Shown here piece by piece: positions 18,945 through 27,688 of a DNA stretch of 52,716 bases. Every line of letters starts with the position of its first letter. The first letter of the stretch is position 1. The notes beneath the pieces were generated by a model, which saw only the letters and a list, made by a program, of their open reading frames with translations, was not told where the DNA came from and made no database searches. The position numbers were made by a program, and so were the translations under genes. Source of the DNA: Micromonospora coerulea (GTDB lineage Bacteria > Actinomycetota > Actinomycetes > Mycobacteriales > Micromonosporaceae); contig NZ_JAEMUW010000032.1 of assembly GCF_016598485.1 (NCBI RefSeq), positions 1-52,716 of the forward strand. Direction: 5' to 3'.

Positions 18945-19474
18945 TCCGGGACCTCGTCGAAGGCCTGTTTGAGTTCTTCCGAGTTGAGCCGGCCGGTGTC
19001 CAGCGCGCTCGCGTCGTATTCCTTGTTGAGGGTCTCCACCGCCGTCCGGACCCCGTCGTAGAAGGCGGTGGCCCGCGCGGTGTCCAACCCGTCGATGGTG
19101 TCCCGGGCCCGACCGTACGCGTCTCGCACCTTGCTCAGCGAGGCCCGGAAGCCGGCCGAGATCTCCGCGCCGTGGTCGGTCTCCGGCACCCCGGCCTGCT
19201 CGACCTTGCGGCGGGCGGTCTCGCTGGCCTGCTCGGCGCCGGCGAAGAGCCGGACCAGGTTCTCCTTGGCCTGCGCCGGGGTGGTCTGCGCGGTCATCTG
19301 CTGCTGCGTGCTGCTGGTCAGCTTGTTGATCTCCGCCCGCCAGGGGGCGAGCGCCTCGCAGACCGAGGCCGCCCAGACCCGAGGGCTGGGACCGCCGCAG
19401 CCGGCGACGACGAGGACGAGCGTGGCCAGGACCACCGTGAGCTTTCCGGCGGTTGCCGCCCGGCGCGTGCGCAT
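18935..19474 (-). CDS. Small secreted lipoprotein, function unknown
   Basis: A 179-residue protein, MRTRRAATAGKLTVVLATLVLVVAGCGG. The twin-basic n-region, hydrophobic core and lipobox VVAG-C at residues 23-27 mark it as a lipoprotein anchored outside the membrane. The mature part is helical and charged (VWAASVCEALAPWRAEINKL, AQAKENLVRLFAGAEQAS, LSKVRDAYGRARDTIDGL) with two Cys, one near the N-terminus of the mature domain and one at the C-terminal ECR. They may form a disulfide. A GTG 12 codons upstream is an alternative start but would disturb the signal sequence. It is cotranscribed with the downstream 205-residue hypothetical. Confidence 0.8.
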   Translation of the reverse strand: MRTRRAATAGKLTVVLATLVLVVAGCGGPSPRVWAASVCEALAPWRAEINKLTSSTQQQMTAQTTPAQAKENLVRLFAGAEQASETARRKVEQAGVPETDHGAEISAGFRASLSKVRDAYGRARDTIDGLDTARATAFYDGVRTAVETLNKEYDASALDTGRLNSEELKQAFDEVPECR

Positions 19475-19593
19475 GCGAAGCAGCGTACGGCCTTCCGGTG
19501 GAACTGCCACCGCTCAGGTTTCGCTGGCGGGACCGGCGGGACGGCACGGTTCCCGGTCGGCGTGCCGACCGGGAACCGTCGCCTGCAACCGCC

Positions 19594-21948
19594 TCAGACG
19601 TTGACCGTCTCCGGCCGCTCCTCCGGGCTGCCCGCGCCGGTGCCGGCGTCGGACTCGCCCATCGCGATGCCCTTGCGCTTGCTGAACACCACGGCCGCCA
19701 CGATGATCAGCGCGGCGACCACGGCGAGCGTCACCCGCAGCGGGGTGTTCCGGTCGTCGCCCACGCTCCAGGCCACCACGGCCGGCGCGATCAGCAGCGA
19801 GACCAGGTTCATCACCTTGATCAGGGGGTTGATCGCCGGGCCGGCGGTGTCCTTGAACGGGTCGCCGACGGTGTCACCGATGACGGTCGCGGCGTGCGAG
19901 TCGGAGCCCTTGCCGCCGTACGCGCCGTCCTCGACGAGCTTCTTCGCGTTGTCCCAGGCGCCACCGGAGTTGGCCAGGAACACCGCCATCAGGGTGCCCG
20001 CCCCGATCGCACCGGCCAGGTACGACGCCAGCGCGCCCGGGCCGAGGCCGAAGCCGACCGCGATCGGCGCCAGGATGGCCAGCAGACCGGGGGTCATCAG
20101 CTCGCGCTGCGCGTCCCGGGTGCAGATGTCGACCACCTTGCCGTACTCGGGACGCTGGGTGCGGTCCATGATCCCGGGCAGCTCGCGGAACTGCCGGCGG
20201 ACCTCCATGACGACCGCGCCGGCCGACCGCGAGACCGCGTTGATGGCCAGGCCGGAGAAGAGGAAGACCACCGCCGCGCCGATGATCAGGCCGACCAGGT
20301 TGCGCGGGTTGGCCACGTTCAGCGCGTTCAGGATCTCCGCCCCGGCGTCGCCGACCCCGGCGTCCTCGTACGAGCTGCGCAGCGTGTCGGTGTACGAGCC
20401 GAACAGCGCGGTCGCCGCGAGGACCGCGGTGGCGATCGCGATGCCCTTGGTGATCGCCTTGGTGGTGTTGCCGACCGCGTCCAGCTCGGTCAGCGTGCGC
20501 GCGCCGTGCTCGTCGATGTCGCCGGACATCTCCGCGATGCCCTGGGCGTTGTCGGAGATCGGGCCGAAGGTGTCCATCGCGACGATCACGCCGACGGTGG
20601 TGAGCAGGCCGGTACCGGCCAGCGCCACCGCGAACAGCGAGAGCGTGATGGAGCTGCCGCCGAGCAGGAACGCGCCGAACACACCCGCGCCGATCAGCAG
20701 CGCGGAGTAGACCGCCGACTCCAGGCCGATGCTGATGCCGGCGAGGATGACGGTGGCCGCACCGGTCTGCGAGCTCTTGCCGATGTCCTGCACGGGGCGC
20801 CGGTTGGTCTCGGTGAAGTAGCCGGTCAGCGCCTGGATCGCGGCGGCCAGCACGATACCGATGATCACCGCGCCGATGGCCACCAGCCGCGGGTTGCGGT
20901 CGACGTCGGTCAGGCCACCCTCCAGCTCGGCGAAGGTCGCCGGCAGGTAGGCGTAGGCGGCGATCGCCACCAGCACCGCGGAGAGCACCGCCGAGATGTA
21001 GAAGGCCCGGTTGATCGCGGTCAGGCCGTTGCGGTCGCTGGCGCGCAGCCGGGTGATGAAGACGCCGACGATCGCGACCAGCACGCCGATGGTGGAGATG
21101 ATCAGCGGGAAGACCAGGCCGTCCTCGCCGAACGCGGCCCGGCCCAGGATCAGCGCGGCGACCAGGGTGACCGCGTACGACTCGAAGAGGTCGGCGGCCA
21201 TGCCGGCGCAGTCGCCCACGTTGTCGCCGACGTTGTCGGCGATGGTAGCGGCGTTGCGCGGGTCGTCCTCAGGGATGCCCTGCTCGACCTTGCCGACCAG
21301 GTCGGCACCGACGTCGGCGGCCTTGGTGAAGATGCCGCCGCCGACCCGCATGAACATGGCGAGCAGCGCGGCGCCGAAGCCGAAGCCCTCCAGCACGGTC
21401 GGCGCGTCGCCCCGGAAGAGGATGACGACCAGCGCCGCACCGAAGAGGCCGAGGCCGACGGTGAGGAAGCCGACCACGCCGCCGGTCCGGAAGGCGATCT
21501 TCATGGCGCCCTCGCGACCGCCTTCGCGCTCCCGGGCCGCCGCCGCCACCCGCAGGTTGGCGCGGGTGGCCAGCCACATGCCGGCGCCACCGATGAACGC
21601 GCTGAACAGGGCACCCACCACGAAGAAGGCCGAGCGGCCGAACTTCACCAGGGTCTCGTTGCCGTCGGTGTCGTGCACCGGCAGCAGGAAGAGCAGCACG
21701 ACGGCGATCACCACGAAGATCGCCAGGGTCCGGAACTGCCGCAGCAGGTACGCCGACGCGCCCTCCTGCACCGCCCCGGAGATCTCCTGCATGTTGGTGG
21801 TGCCCTTACCGGCTGCCAGCACGGCCTTGGTCAAGGCGGCGGCGAAGACGAGCGCCACCAGCGCGATGACCGCGGCTATGACGACGTACGTCGTGTTGGC
21901 TCCGGTAAGGGACAGTGCGCCGCCGTCGGCGGCCAAGGTCCCGGACAT
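19594..21948 (-). CDS. hppA: Membrane-bound proton-translocating pyrophosphatase, K+-independent type
   Basis: A 784-residue membrane pyrophosphatase with about 16 hydrophobic helices. It pumps H+ across the cytoplasmic membrane using PPi. Catalytic signatures are DVGADLVGKVEQGIPEDD and NVGDNVGDCAGMAADLFESY, with further Asp-rich loops GPISDNAQGIAEM and AYGGKGSDSHAATVIGDTVGDPFKDT. The segment VGNTTKAITKGIAI carries Lys where K+-dependent enzymes have Ala (GNTTAA), so this should be the K+-independent subtype. The start is well fixed by AGGAGGACATAG before ATG. In actinomycetes this gene is a regular neighbour of the bldG pair, as here. Confidence 0.97.
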   Translation of the reverse strand: MSGTLAADGGALSLTGANTTYVVIAAVIALVALVFAAALTKAVLAAGKGTTNMQEISGAVQEGASAYLLRQFRTLAIFVVIAVVLLFLLPVHDTDGNETLVKFGRSAFFVVGALFSAFIGGAGMWLATRANLRVAAAAREREGGREGAMKIAFRTGGVVGFLTVGLGLFGAALVVILFRGDAPTVLEGFGFGAALLAMFMRVGGGIFTKAADVGADLVGKVEQGIPEDDPRNAATIADNVGDNVGDCAGMAADLFESYAVTLVAALILGRAAFGEDGLVFPLIISTIGVLVAIVGVFITRLRASDRNGLTAINRAFYISAVLSAVLVAIAAYAYLPATFAELEGGLTDVDRNPRLVAIGAVIIGIVLAAAIQALTGYFTETNRRPVQDIGKSSQTGAATVILAGISIGLESAVYSALLIGAGVFGAFLLGGSSITLSLFAVALAGTGLLTTVGVIVAMDTFGPISDNAQGIAEMSGDIDEHGARTLTELDAVGNTTKAITKGIAIATAVLAATALFGSYTDTLRSSYEDAGVGDAGAEILNALNVANPRNLVGLIIGAAVVFLFSGLAINAVSRSAGAVVMEVRRQFRELPGIMDRTQRPEYGKVVDICTRDAQRELMTPGLLAILAPIAVGFGLGPGALASYLAGAIGAGTLMAVFLANSGGAWDNAKKLVEDGAYGGKGSDSHAATVIGDTVGDPFKDTAGPAINPLIKVMNLVSLLIAPAVVAWSVGDDRNTPLRVTLAVVAALIIVAAVVFSKRKGIAMGESDAGTGAGSPEERPETVNV

Positions 21949-22206
21949 CTATGTCCTCCTGTACCGAACACTCGCGCCGGCCGTGGAGACGCACGGGCCG
22001 GCGCCTGGATGCGAACTCGTCAGCGCGCGCCAACCCACCCTCGCGGACCAGCGATGAACACCGATTCCCGCTGGCGGCGAGATGGGTCACTTGCTGACAA
22101 CCCGGGTACTGTAGCCCTCCACAGTGTTGGAGGTCACACCGAGGGGGCACCATCTCTCGATGATCTTCGTAACTGTGTTATGAGGAAAAATCTGATATAT
22201 GGCCCG

Positions 22207-22257
22207 GTCAACACGACGAGGCCGCGCTCCCGTGGGGGGAGCGCGGCCTCGGTTGAC
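22207..22257 (-). terminator. Strong terminator hairpin downstream of the anti-sigma factor gene
   Basis: A perfect 14-bp GC-rich stem, arms 22218-22231 and 22237-22250 (GAGGCCGCGCTCCC and its complement), has a 5-nt loop. It is extended by an outer GTCAAC (22207-22212)/GTTGAC (22252-22257) pair. It lies 12 bases beyond the stop of the anti-sigma gene. The remaining 258 bases up to the hppA start (21949-22206) contain no gene and should hold the hppA promoter in the AT-richer stretch around 22150-22200. Confidence 0.75.
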
Positions 22258-22268
22258 GAACTGTCAGC

Positions 22269-22703
22269 TCAGCGGCCGACCGGCCAGACCATCCGCACCT
22301 CGGTGCCGATGCCCTCCTCGACCGGGCGCACCTGGAGGTCCTCGACAAAGCCGGCCAGCAGGGCGAAGCCGACGCCGGTGGTCAGCGCGTCCTCGCTGAG
22401 CGACTCCTTGGCCAGCTCGTCCGGGGGCAGTGCGGCCAGACCGATGCCGGCCTCGATCGGGGCCCGGTCCACCACCCGGACGGCGTACGCCCCGGAGTCC
22501 GACATCTCCACCAGCACCGGGTCGGACAGGCCGTACTGCCGGTGCAGGGCCACCGCGCGGGTGCACGCCTCACCGATGGCCAGGCGCACCTCGTCGAGCA
22601 GGTCCTCGCGCACCCCGGCCCGGCGGGCCACCGCGACACCGACCAGGCGGGCGGTGCGCACGTGCACCGGCGCGGGCGAGAACGAGAGCTTGACGGTCGC
22701 CAT
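22269..22703 (-). CDS. Anti-sigma regulatory factor (RsbW-like HATPase), partner of BldG
   Basis: A 144-residue GHKL/HATPase-fold protein starting MATVKLSFSPAPVHVRTARL. The N-box-like DEVRLAIGEACTRAVALHRQ (about residues 38-58) carries the conserved Glu-Ala-x-x-N/R arrangement of anti-sigma kinases, but with Arg where Asn is usual. VVDRAPIEAGIGLAALPPDE and TGVGFALLAGFVEDLQV form the later ATP-lid/G-box area. The family sequesters a sigma factor and phosphorylates its STAS antagonist. The start overlaps the bldG stop by ATGA. Loss of the usual Asn might reduce kinase activity. Synteny with the Streptomyces bldG partner gene supports the assignment. Confidence 0.88.
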   Translation of the reverse strand: MATVKLSFSPAPVHVRTARLVGVAVARRAGVREDLLDEVRLAIGEACTRAVALHRQYGLSDPVLVEMSDSGAYAVRVVDRAPIEAGIGLAALPPDELAKESLSEDALTTGVGFALLAGFVEDLQVRPVEEGIGTEVRMVWPVGR

Positions 22704-23059
22704 CACGCGCCGGCGCCGGTCGAGTCGGCGCTGATCGCCGCGTCGACCGTGGGGTGCAACGGGAAGACCTGGTCCAGCGCGGTGATCCGGAAAATCTTGA
22801 GCAGCGGCTCCTTGTCGCAGACCAGGGCGAACGAGCCACCGGCCGAACGGAGCCGCTTGAGGGCCCCGACGAGCACGCCGAGACCGGTCGAGTCGAGGAA
22901 GTCCACCCGGCCGAGGTCGACCACCACCCGGCGGGCCCCGCCATCGATCAACTCCAGGAGCCGTTCCCGCAGCCGCGGCGCGGTGTAGACGTCCACCTCA
23001 CCGCCGACCTCGAGCACCGTGTGCTCCCCCACGGTGCGGGTCGCCAGCGACAGCTCCAT
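22703..23059 (-). CDS. bldG: Anti-sigma factor antagonist, STAS domain (BldG homolog)
   Basis: A 118-residue STAS protein: MELSLATRTVGEHTVLEVGG, then DVYTAPRLRERLLELIDGG and the phospho-site loop VDFLDSTGLGVLVG with S57 as likely phosphorylated serine. It should bind and release the adjacent anti-sigma factor when unphosphorylated. In Streptomyces BldG is required for development and antibiotic production (established). Gene order (hppA, anti-sigma, bldG, divergent DUF1998 helicase) matches that locus. AGGAGGA lies 4 bases before the ATG. It probably shares a divergent promoter region (23060-23182) with the helicase. Confidence 0.92.
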   Translation of the reverse strand: MELSLATRTVGEHTVLEVGGEVDVYTAPRLRERLLELIDGGARRVVVDLGRVDFLDSTGLGVLVGALKRLRSAGGSFALVCDKEPLLKIFRITALDQVFPLHPTVDAAISADSTGAGA

Positions 23060-23182
23060 CGGTCCTCCTCGTAGACTCTCCTGGGCATCTAACCATCCCG
23101 CCTCCTGGCCCCTGCCGGGTCACCGCGGACGCTCCCCCATACCCAGGGCTCCGGGTTCCCAATTCCGAACACCAGTGCGAGA

Positions 23183-25711
23183 GTGCAGGACGTGACCTCC
23201 GACATCTTCAGCTCGGCGCGTCTGCCGCCGCGCCACGACCTGAAGCCGTCGTCCGCCGCCACCGTATCCGCCGGCACCGGCCCCGGGCGACCGCCGGCCG
23301 AGCTGCTGCGTCGGCTGCGCGCCCGGCACAGCGCCGACCCGGTCACCCACGTCGAGCGGGTCCCGGCCCGCGCCGGGGAGCCGGCGCCGTGGCCCCGGTG
23401 GGCCCCCGCGGAGCTGCGGGCGGCGTTCGCCCGACGCGGCGTGGTCGCCCCGTGGCGGCACCAGGCCGGGGCGGCCGAGCTGGCGTACGCCGGGACCAAC
23501 GTGGTGGTGGCCACCGGGACGGCGTCCGGCAAGTCGCTGGCGTACCAGCTCCCGGCGCTGAGCACCCTGCTCGCCGACCCCCGGGCCACCGTGCTCTATC
23601 TCGCGCCGACCAAGGCACTCGCCGCCGACCAGTTGCGCGCCGTCGCCGGCCTGGAACTCGACGGGGTACGCCCCGCCTGCTACGACGGGGACACCCCGCG
23701 CGCCGAGCGGGAGTGGATCAGGAAGCACTCCCGGTTCGTGCTGACCAACCCGGACATGCTGCACCACGGCATCCTGCCCGGACACGCGCACTGGTCCGGG
23801 TTCCTGCGCCGACTGGCGTACGTGGTGATCGACGAGTGCCACACCTACCGGGGCGTGTTCGGCTCGCACGTCGCGCACGTGCTGCGCCGGCTGCGGCGAC
23901 AGTGCGCGAAGTACGGGCGTACCCCCGTCTTCGTGCTGGCGTCCGCCACGTCGGGCGACCCCGCGGCGACGGCCGGGCGGCTCACCGGCCTGCCGGTGGC
24001 CGCCGTCACCGAAGACACCTCGCCGCGCGGCGGGGTGACCTTCGCGCTCTGGGAGCCGCCGCTGCTGCCCGCCGACCCCGGCGCCGACCCGGCGGTCGCG
24101 GACCTCACCCAGGTCCGCCGCTCGGCGCTGCGGGAGACCGCCGACCTGCTCGCCGACAGCGTCGCCGAGGGAGTACGCACGCTCGCCTTCATCCGCTCCC
24201 GCAAGGGCGCCGAGGTGGTCGCCGCGAACGCCCGGCGCGCCCTCGACGAGGCGGTGCCCGGGCTGGGTGACCAGGTGGCCGCCTACCGGGCCGGCTACCT
24301 GCGCGAGGAGCGGCGCGAGCTGGAACGCGCGCTGCTCACCGGCGACCTGCTCGGCCTCGCCTCCACCAACGCTCTGGAACTCGGCGTCGACCTGGTCGGC
24401 CTGGACGCCGTGCTGATCTGCGGCTGGCCGGGCACCCGGGCGTCGCTGTGGCAGCAGGCCGGCCGGGCCGGCCGCTCCGGCGACGAGGCCCTGGCCGTGC
24501 TGGTGGCCCGGGACGACCCGCTCGACACCTACCTGGTGCACCACCCGGAGGCGCTGTTCGGTCGGCCGGTCGAGGCGACCGTGCTCGACCCGGCCAACCC
24601 GTACGTGCTCGCCCCGCAGCTCGCCTGCGCCGCCGCCGAAGCCCCGCTCACCCCCGCCGACCTGGAACTCTTCGGCGACGGCGCGAAGGAGGCCGTCGAC
24701 TCGCTGGTCGAGGCCGGTGCGCTGCGGCAGCGGCCCACCGGCTGGTACTGGCGGCACCGGGAGCGCCCCGAGGTGGACCTGCGCGGCGAGGGCGGCGCAC
24801 CGGTCTGCGTGGTGGAGGCGTCCACCGGGCGGCTGCTCGGCACCGTCGACGGCGGCTCGTCGCATTTCCTCATCCACCCCGGCGCGGTCTACCTGCACCA
24901 GGGCGTCTCTTACGTGGTCGACTCGCTCGACCTGGCCGACGGGTGTGCGCTGGTGCACGCCGAGGAGCCGGACTGGTCCACCCACGCCCGCGACGTCACC
25001 TCGCTGTCCGTGGTGTCGGTCCGGTCGTACGTGGACGCCGGGCCGGTCGGGCTCTTCCTCGGCGAGGTGGACGTGACCAGCCAGGTCGTGTCGTACCAGC
25101 GGCGGCGGATCGCCTCCGGCGAGGTGATCGACACCCGGCCGCTGGACCTGCCGGCCCGCGAGCTGCGTACCGTCGCGGTCTGGTTCACCGTCTCGCCGGA
25201 GTCGCTGGCGCTTGCCGGCGTGGAGGCTGCGGACATCCCCGGCGCGCTGCACGCCGCCGAACACGCCGGGATCGGCCTGCTGCCGCTGATGGCCACCTGC
25301 GATCGCTGGGACATCGGCGGGCTCTCCACCGCCGTGCATCCGGACACCGAGGCGCCGACCGTCTTCGTCTACGACGGGCACCCGGGTGGGGCCGGCTTCG
25401 CCGAGCGGGCGTACGGGACGGCGGCCGCCTGGCTGCGGGCCACCCGCGACGCGATCGCCGAGTGCGGCTGCGAGTCGGGCTGCCCGTCCTGCGTCCAGTC
25501 CCCGAAGTGCGGCAACGGCAACAACCCGCTCTCCAAGCCGGACGCGGTGAAGGTCCTCGACGTGGTGCTGGCGAACCTGCCACCCACCGATGCCACCGCC
25601 GTCCCCACGGCCGCCCCGGGATCGCGGCCCGACGGCCAGGACGACCGCTCCACCCGGCCGGCGAAGGCCACCAGCGGCCCGCTGCCCGGAGTTCCGCACC
25701 AGAGTGCATGA
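23183..25711 (+). CDS. SF2 DEAD/DEAH-box helicase with DUF1998 domain (MrfA/YprA type)
   Basis: An 842-residue helicase. Q-like and Walker A regions are APWRHQAGAAELAY and VVATGTASGKSLAYQLPAL. Walker B is VVIDECHTYRGVFGSH (DECH). Motif III is VLASATSGDP, and the RecA2 motifs are TNALELGVDLVGLD and QQAGRAGRSGDEALAV. The C-terminal DUF1998 region (about 690-810) holds the Cys cluster CGCESGCPSCVQSPKCG, a four-Cys metal site as in MrfA, a mitomycin-repair helicase of Bacillus (family knowledge). It probably acts in DNA repair. A helicase of this type lies divergently beside bldG in Streptomyces as well. The GTG start gives MQDVTSDIF; GAGAG precedes it. Confidence 0.92.
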   Translation: MQDVTSDIFSSARLPPRHDLKPSSAATVSAGTGPGRPPAELLRRLRARHSADPVTHVERVPARAGEPAPWPRWAPAELRAAFARRGVVAPWRHQAGAAELAYAGTNVVVATGTASGKSLAYQLPALSTLLADPRATVLYLAPTKALAADQLRAVAGLELDGVRPACYDGDTPRAEREWIRKHSRFVLTNPDMLHHGILPGHAHWSGFLRRLAYVVIDECHTYRGVFGSHVAHVLRRLRRQCAKYGRTPVFVLASATSGDPAATAGRLTGLPVAAVTEDTSPRGGVTFALWEPPLLPADPGADPAVADLTQVRRSALRETADLLADSVAEGVRTLAFIRSRKGAEVVAANARRALDEAVPGLGDQVAAYRAGYLREERRELERALLTGDLLGLASTNALELGVDLVGLDAVLICGWPGTRASLWQQAGRAGRSGDEALAVLVARDDPLDTYLVHHPEALFGRPVEATVLDPANPYVLAPQLACAAAEAPLTPADLELFGDGAKEAVDSLVEAGALRQRPTGWYWRHRERPEVDLRGEGGAPVCVVEASTGRLLGTVDGGSSHFLIHPGAVYLHQGVSYVVDSLDLADGCALVHAEEPDWSTHARDVTSLSVVSVRSYVDAGPVGLFLGEVDVTSQVVSYQRRRIASGEVIDTRPLDLPARELRTVAVWFTVSPESLALAGVEAADIPGALHAAEHAGIGLLPLMATCDRWDIGGLSTAVHPDTEAPTVFVYDGHPGGAGFAERAYGTAAAWLRATRDAIAECGCESGCPSCVQSPKCGNGNNPLSKPDAVKVLDVVLANLPPTDATAVPTAAPGSRPDGQDDRSTRPAKATSGPLPGVPHQSA

Positions 25712-25835
25712 CCGGCGGGTCGTCCTGCGCTACCCGATCGAACAGGACAAACTGACCCCCGACCTGCAGATCGCCCTGGGCACCGCGCTGGCGAGCCTGG
25801 CCCAGAACGACTGCGCGGCATCCACCAGGTGCTAA
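25704..25835 (+). CDS. Small hypothetical protein or gene remnant
   Basis: A 43-residue frame beginning GTG within the last codons of the helicase gene, VHDRRVVLRYPIEQDKLTPD, and ending LASLAQNDCAASTRC. It is the only frame with sensible composition in the gap between the helicase and the LURP-one gene. No domain is recognised and no ribosome-binding site is clear. It may be the remnant of a longer gene or not be translated. Confidence 0.3.
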   Translation: MHDRRVVLRYPIEQDKLTPDLQIALGTALASLAQNDCAASTRC

Positions 25836-25922
25836 ACCTGGGCGATGAAGGCAACTATTGAGGGCGGACGCTGAGGGCCCGACTGTGCGAGACTCCGGCG
25901 TTCATTCCTCGAAGGAGATCGC

Positions 25923-26501
25923 ATGCAGCTCGACACCTTGCAGACGCAGCACCAGTTCTTCATCCGCCAGCGGATCCGGATGATGGTCAACCAGTACGAG
26001 GTCCGCGCGGTGGCGCCGGACGGTTCGGAGGGTGAGCTGCTCGCGTTCGCGCAGCAGAAGCGGCTCGCCTTCAAGGAGCAGGTGACCATCTACACCGACG
26101 ACACCAAGCAGCAGCCGCTGCTCGGCTTCAAGGCCCGCCAGCGCCTCGACCTCGGCGCCACGTACGACGTGACGGACCACGCCGGCAACCCGATCGGCCT
26201 GTTCCGCAAGGACTTCGCCCACTCGCTGCTGCGCTCGACGTGGCACGTCGAGCAGGGTGGCCTGCCGCAGGTCACGGGTCAGGAGCGCAGCCTGCCGGTG
26301 GCGCTGCTGCGCCGGTTCGTCGACTCGCTGTCGTGGCTGCCGTACCACTTCGACTTCGTTGCCGAGGGCCAGCCGGTGTTCTCGGTCGTCAAGAAGTGGG
26401 GCCTCCGCGACCGGTACGTGGTGGAGATCCAGAACCCGCAGATCGATCGGCGACTCGTCATCGCCATGGCCGTCGGCCTGGACGCCCTTCAGTCCCGCTG
26501 A
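25923..26501 (+). CDS. LURP-one-related / scramblase-fold protein
   Basis: A 192-residue protein starting MQLDTLQTQHQFFIRQRIRM. It consists of alternating beta strands of the Tubby/LURP-one fold: MVNQYEVRAVAPDGSEGELLAF, TIYTDDTKQQPLLGFKARQR, YDVTDHAGNPIGLFRKDF, ending with the single hydrophobic C-terminal helix VIAMAVGLDALQ. The family includes phospholipid-scramblase relatives. A bacterial function is not established. GAAGGAG lies 7 bases before the ATG. The gene stands alone and is followed by a strong hairpin. Confidence 0.85.
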   Translation: MQLDTLQTQHQFFIRQRIRMMVNQYEVRAVAPDGSEGELLAFAQQKRLAFKEQVTIYTDDTKQQPLLGFKARQRLDLGATYDVTDHAGNPIGLFRKDFAHSLLRSTWHVEQGGLPQVTGQERSLPVALLRRFVDSLSWLPYHFDFVAEGQPVFSVVKKWGLRDRYVVEIQNPQIDRRLVIAMAVGLDALQSR

Positions 26502-26507
26502 GCCGTC

Positions 26508-26547
26508 ACCGGTCGGGGCGTGCCGGGCTGGCCCGGCCCCGACCGGT
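26508..26547 (+). terminator. Hairpin terminator after the LURP-one gene
   Basis: ACCGGTCGGGGC (26508-26519) and GCCCCGACCGGT (26536-26547) are perfect 12-bp arms beginning 7 bases after the stop codon. The 16-base loop contains a further GCCGGGC/GGCCCGG pairing. A partial copy of the arm (CCCCGACCGGTCGC) recurs at 26567-26580. The gap to 26705 shows no gene. Confidence 0.65.
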
Positions 26548-26705
26548 CGCGGGCGGGCTGGCCGACCCCGACCGGTCGCCCGGCACCCACGACGACCGAC
26601 CCGCAGTCCGGGTCGTTCGGCTGGGAAGCGATGCCGACGCCAGACAGCCCAGGTGGCGCCATCAGTCGAGCCGCGGGTTGGCGTCCACCGGAACCGCCGC
26701 AGCGG

Positions 26706-27290
26706 TCAACCCCGGACCGGGCCGGCCCGGGAGGTCGCGGTGACGGTACGGGTCAGCCACGGCAGCGGAGTGACCTCGACCTCCGTGGTGACCAGCACGT
26801 CCAGGCCGTCGAGGCGACAGGCGGCGAGCCGCGCGCCGTTGGCGCCGGTCAGCTCCCCGGCCACCGCGCAGGCCGTCGCCTCACCGCCCAGCGCCCGGGC
26901 CGCGCCGGCGAGCGCTCCGAAGTCCGCCGCGACCCGGGCCTGCTGCCGGGCCGTCCGGGCGGCCCCGAGCGCCGCGCCGAAGAGACCGACCAGGACGATC
27001 ACCAGTCCCACGGCGAGCACGCAGATCGTGGCGCCACCGCGCTCCGCAGCACCACCGCGACCCCTGCCGCCCCGCCGGACCGGGACCCACACGCGACCCC
27101 TGCCGCCCAACCGGTCCGAGGGCCGCACGCGATCACGGCCGCCCAACCGGTCCCGGACCCACACGCGGCCACGGCCGCCCAACCGGTGCCGAACCCACAC
27201 GCGGCCGCTGCCGGCCAACCGGTCCGGAACGCCACCGGGATCGGTGGTCGTGCCGACGTGGTGGGCACCGAGGCTGTCACGCCCGGTCAC
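26706..27290 (-). CDS. TadE-like pseudopilin / secretion-associated protein with repeat-expanded N-terminus
   Basis: A 194-residue protein and the last gene of the tad cluster. The functional part starts near residue 80: AAERGGATICVLAVGLVIVL is the transmembrane and pilin-like helix, followed by AARTARQQARVAADFGALAG and a short periplasmic beta region (CRLDGLDVLVTTEVEVTPLP). The family is the Rv3654c-type TadE-like proteins. The GTG at 27290 overlaps the upstream stop as GTGA, which favours the long form. The first 80 residues are a basic extension built from 12-residue repeats (RLGGRGRVWV-like) encoded by a 36-bp minisatellite. GTG codons inside the repeats could also start a shorter protein. 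Confidence 0.75.
   Translation of the reverse strand: MTGRDSLGAHHVGTTTDPGGVPDRLAGSGRVWVRHRLGGRGRVWVRDRLGGRDRVRPSDRLGGRGRVWVPVRRGGRGRGGAAERGGATICVLAVGLVIVLVGLFGAALGAARTARQQARVAADFGALAGAARALGGEATACAVAGELTGANGARLAACRLDGLDVLVTTEVEVTPLPWLTRTVTATSRAGPVRG
27069..27248. repeat. 36-bp coding minisatellite in the TadE-like gene
   Basis: Units begin at 27069, 27105, 27141, 27177 and 27213, spaced exactly 36 bases. Each contains GCCCAACCGGT or a close variant and a CCCACACGCG segment (GGGCCGCACGCG in one). The length is 12 codons, so copy number can change without a frameshift. The inner copies are the most alike and the outer ones more diverged. It encodes the basic N-terminal repeats of the TadE-like protein on the minus strand. 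Confidence 0.85.
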
Positions 27291-27688
27291 GGCCGGGGCG
27301 CGGGGTTGCCGGGTTCGACGGCCGCGGCCGCGGTGGCGGAGACCGTCAGCCGGGGCAGCCGCGTTCCCAGCGTGCGGACCGGCACGCGGACCATGGCGGT
27401 GACCCGGTCGCCGTCGACGCTGACCGCGATGTCCGCGCCGGGCGGCGCGTATCGCGTGCCGGTGGCCGTTCCGTTCTCGCCCCGGGAGGCGGCGAGCGCC
27501 GCCTCCCGGGCCGCGTCCAGGCAGGCACCGCGGGTGGTCACCGCGTTGACCGCGGTGACACCGGCGAGGAGCAGCAGGACCAGCGCCGGCAGGCCGACCG
27601 CCAGTTCGGCGGTGAACGAGCTCCGGTCCGACGTGACCGCCCGCTGTCCGGCCGACGATCGGTGGCCGGCCGGCCGGCGCCCGGTCAC
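27287..27688 (-). CDS. tadE: TadE-family minor pseudopilin
   Basis: A 133-residue protein with a short basic N-terminus (MTGRRPAGHRSSAGQRAVTS). The TadE signature is SFTAELAVGLPALVLLLLAGVTAVNAV, in which the E of TAE follows the prepilin-peptidase-like site. A helical and beta extracytoplasmic part follows (ACLDAAREAALAASRGE, ADIAVSVDGDRVTAMVRVPV). The GTG start overlaps the stop of the pilin gene by GTGA, and its stop overlaps the next gene by GTGA. It is expected to be a minor pilus or secretion-apparatus component. Confidence 0.87.
   Translation of the reverse strand: MTGRRPAGHRSSAGQRAVTSDRSSFTAELAVGLPALVLLLLAGVTAVNAVTTRGACLDAAREAALAASRGENGTATGTRYAPPGADIAVSVDGDRVTAMVRVPVRTLGTRLPRLTVSATAAAAVEPGNPAPRP

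Noticed and set aside
19453..22734. Very long plus-strand frame opposite hppA and the anti-sigma gene
   Set aside because: It is antisense to two conserved genes. Its composition is an acidic/basic repeat mix without family features.
23120..25699. Long minus-strand frame opposite the DUF1998 helicase
   Set aside because: The opposite strand has all helicase motifs in order; this frame has none.
27069..27248. CRISPR-like array
   Set aside because: Units are contiguous 36-bp repeats without unique spacers and lie within a coding frame, so this is a minisatellite.
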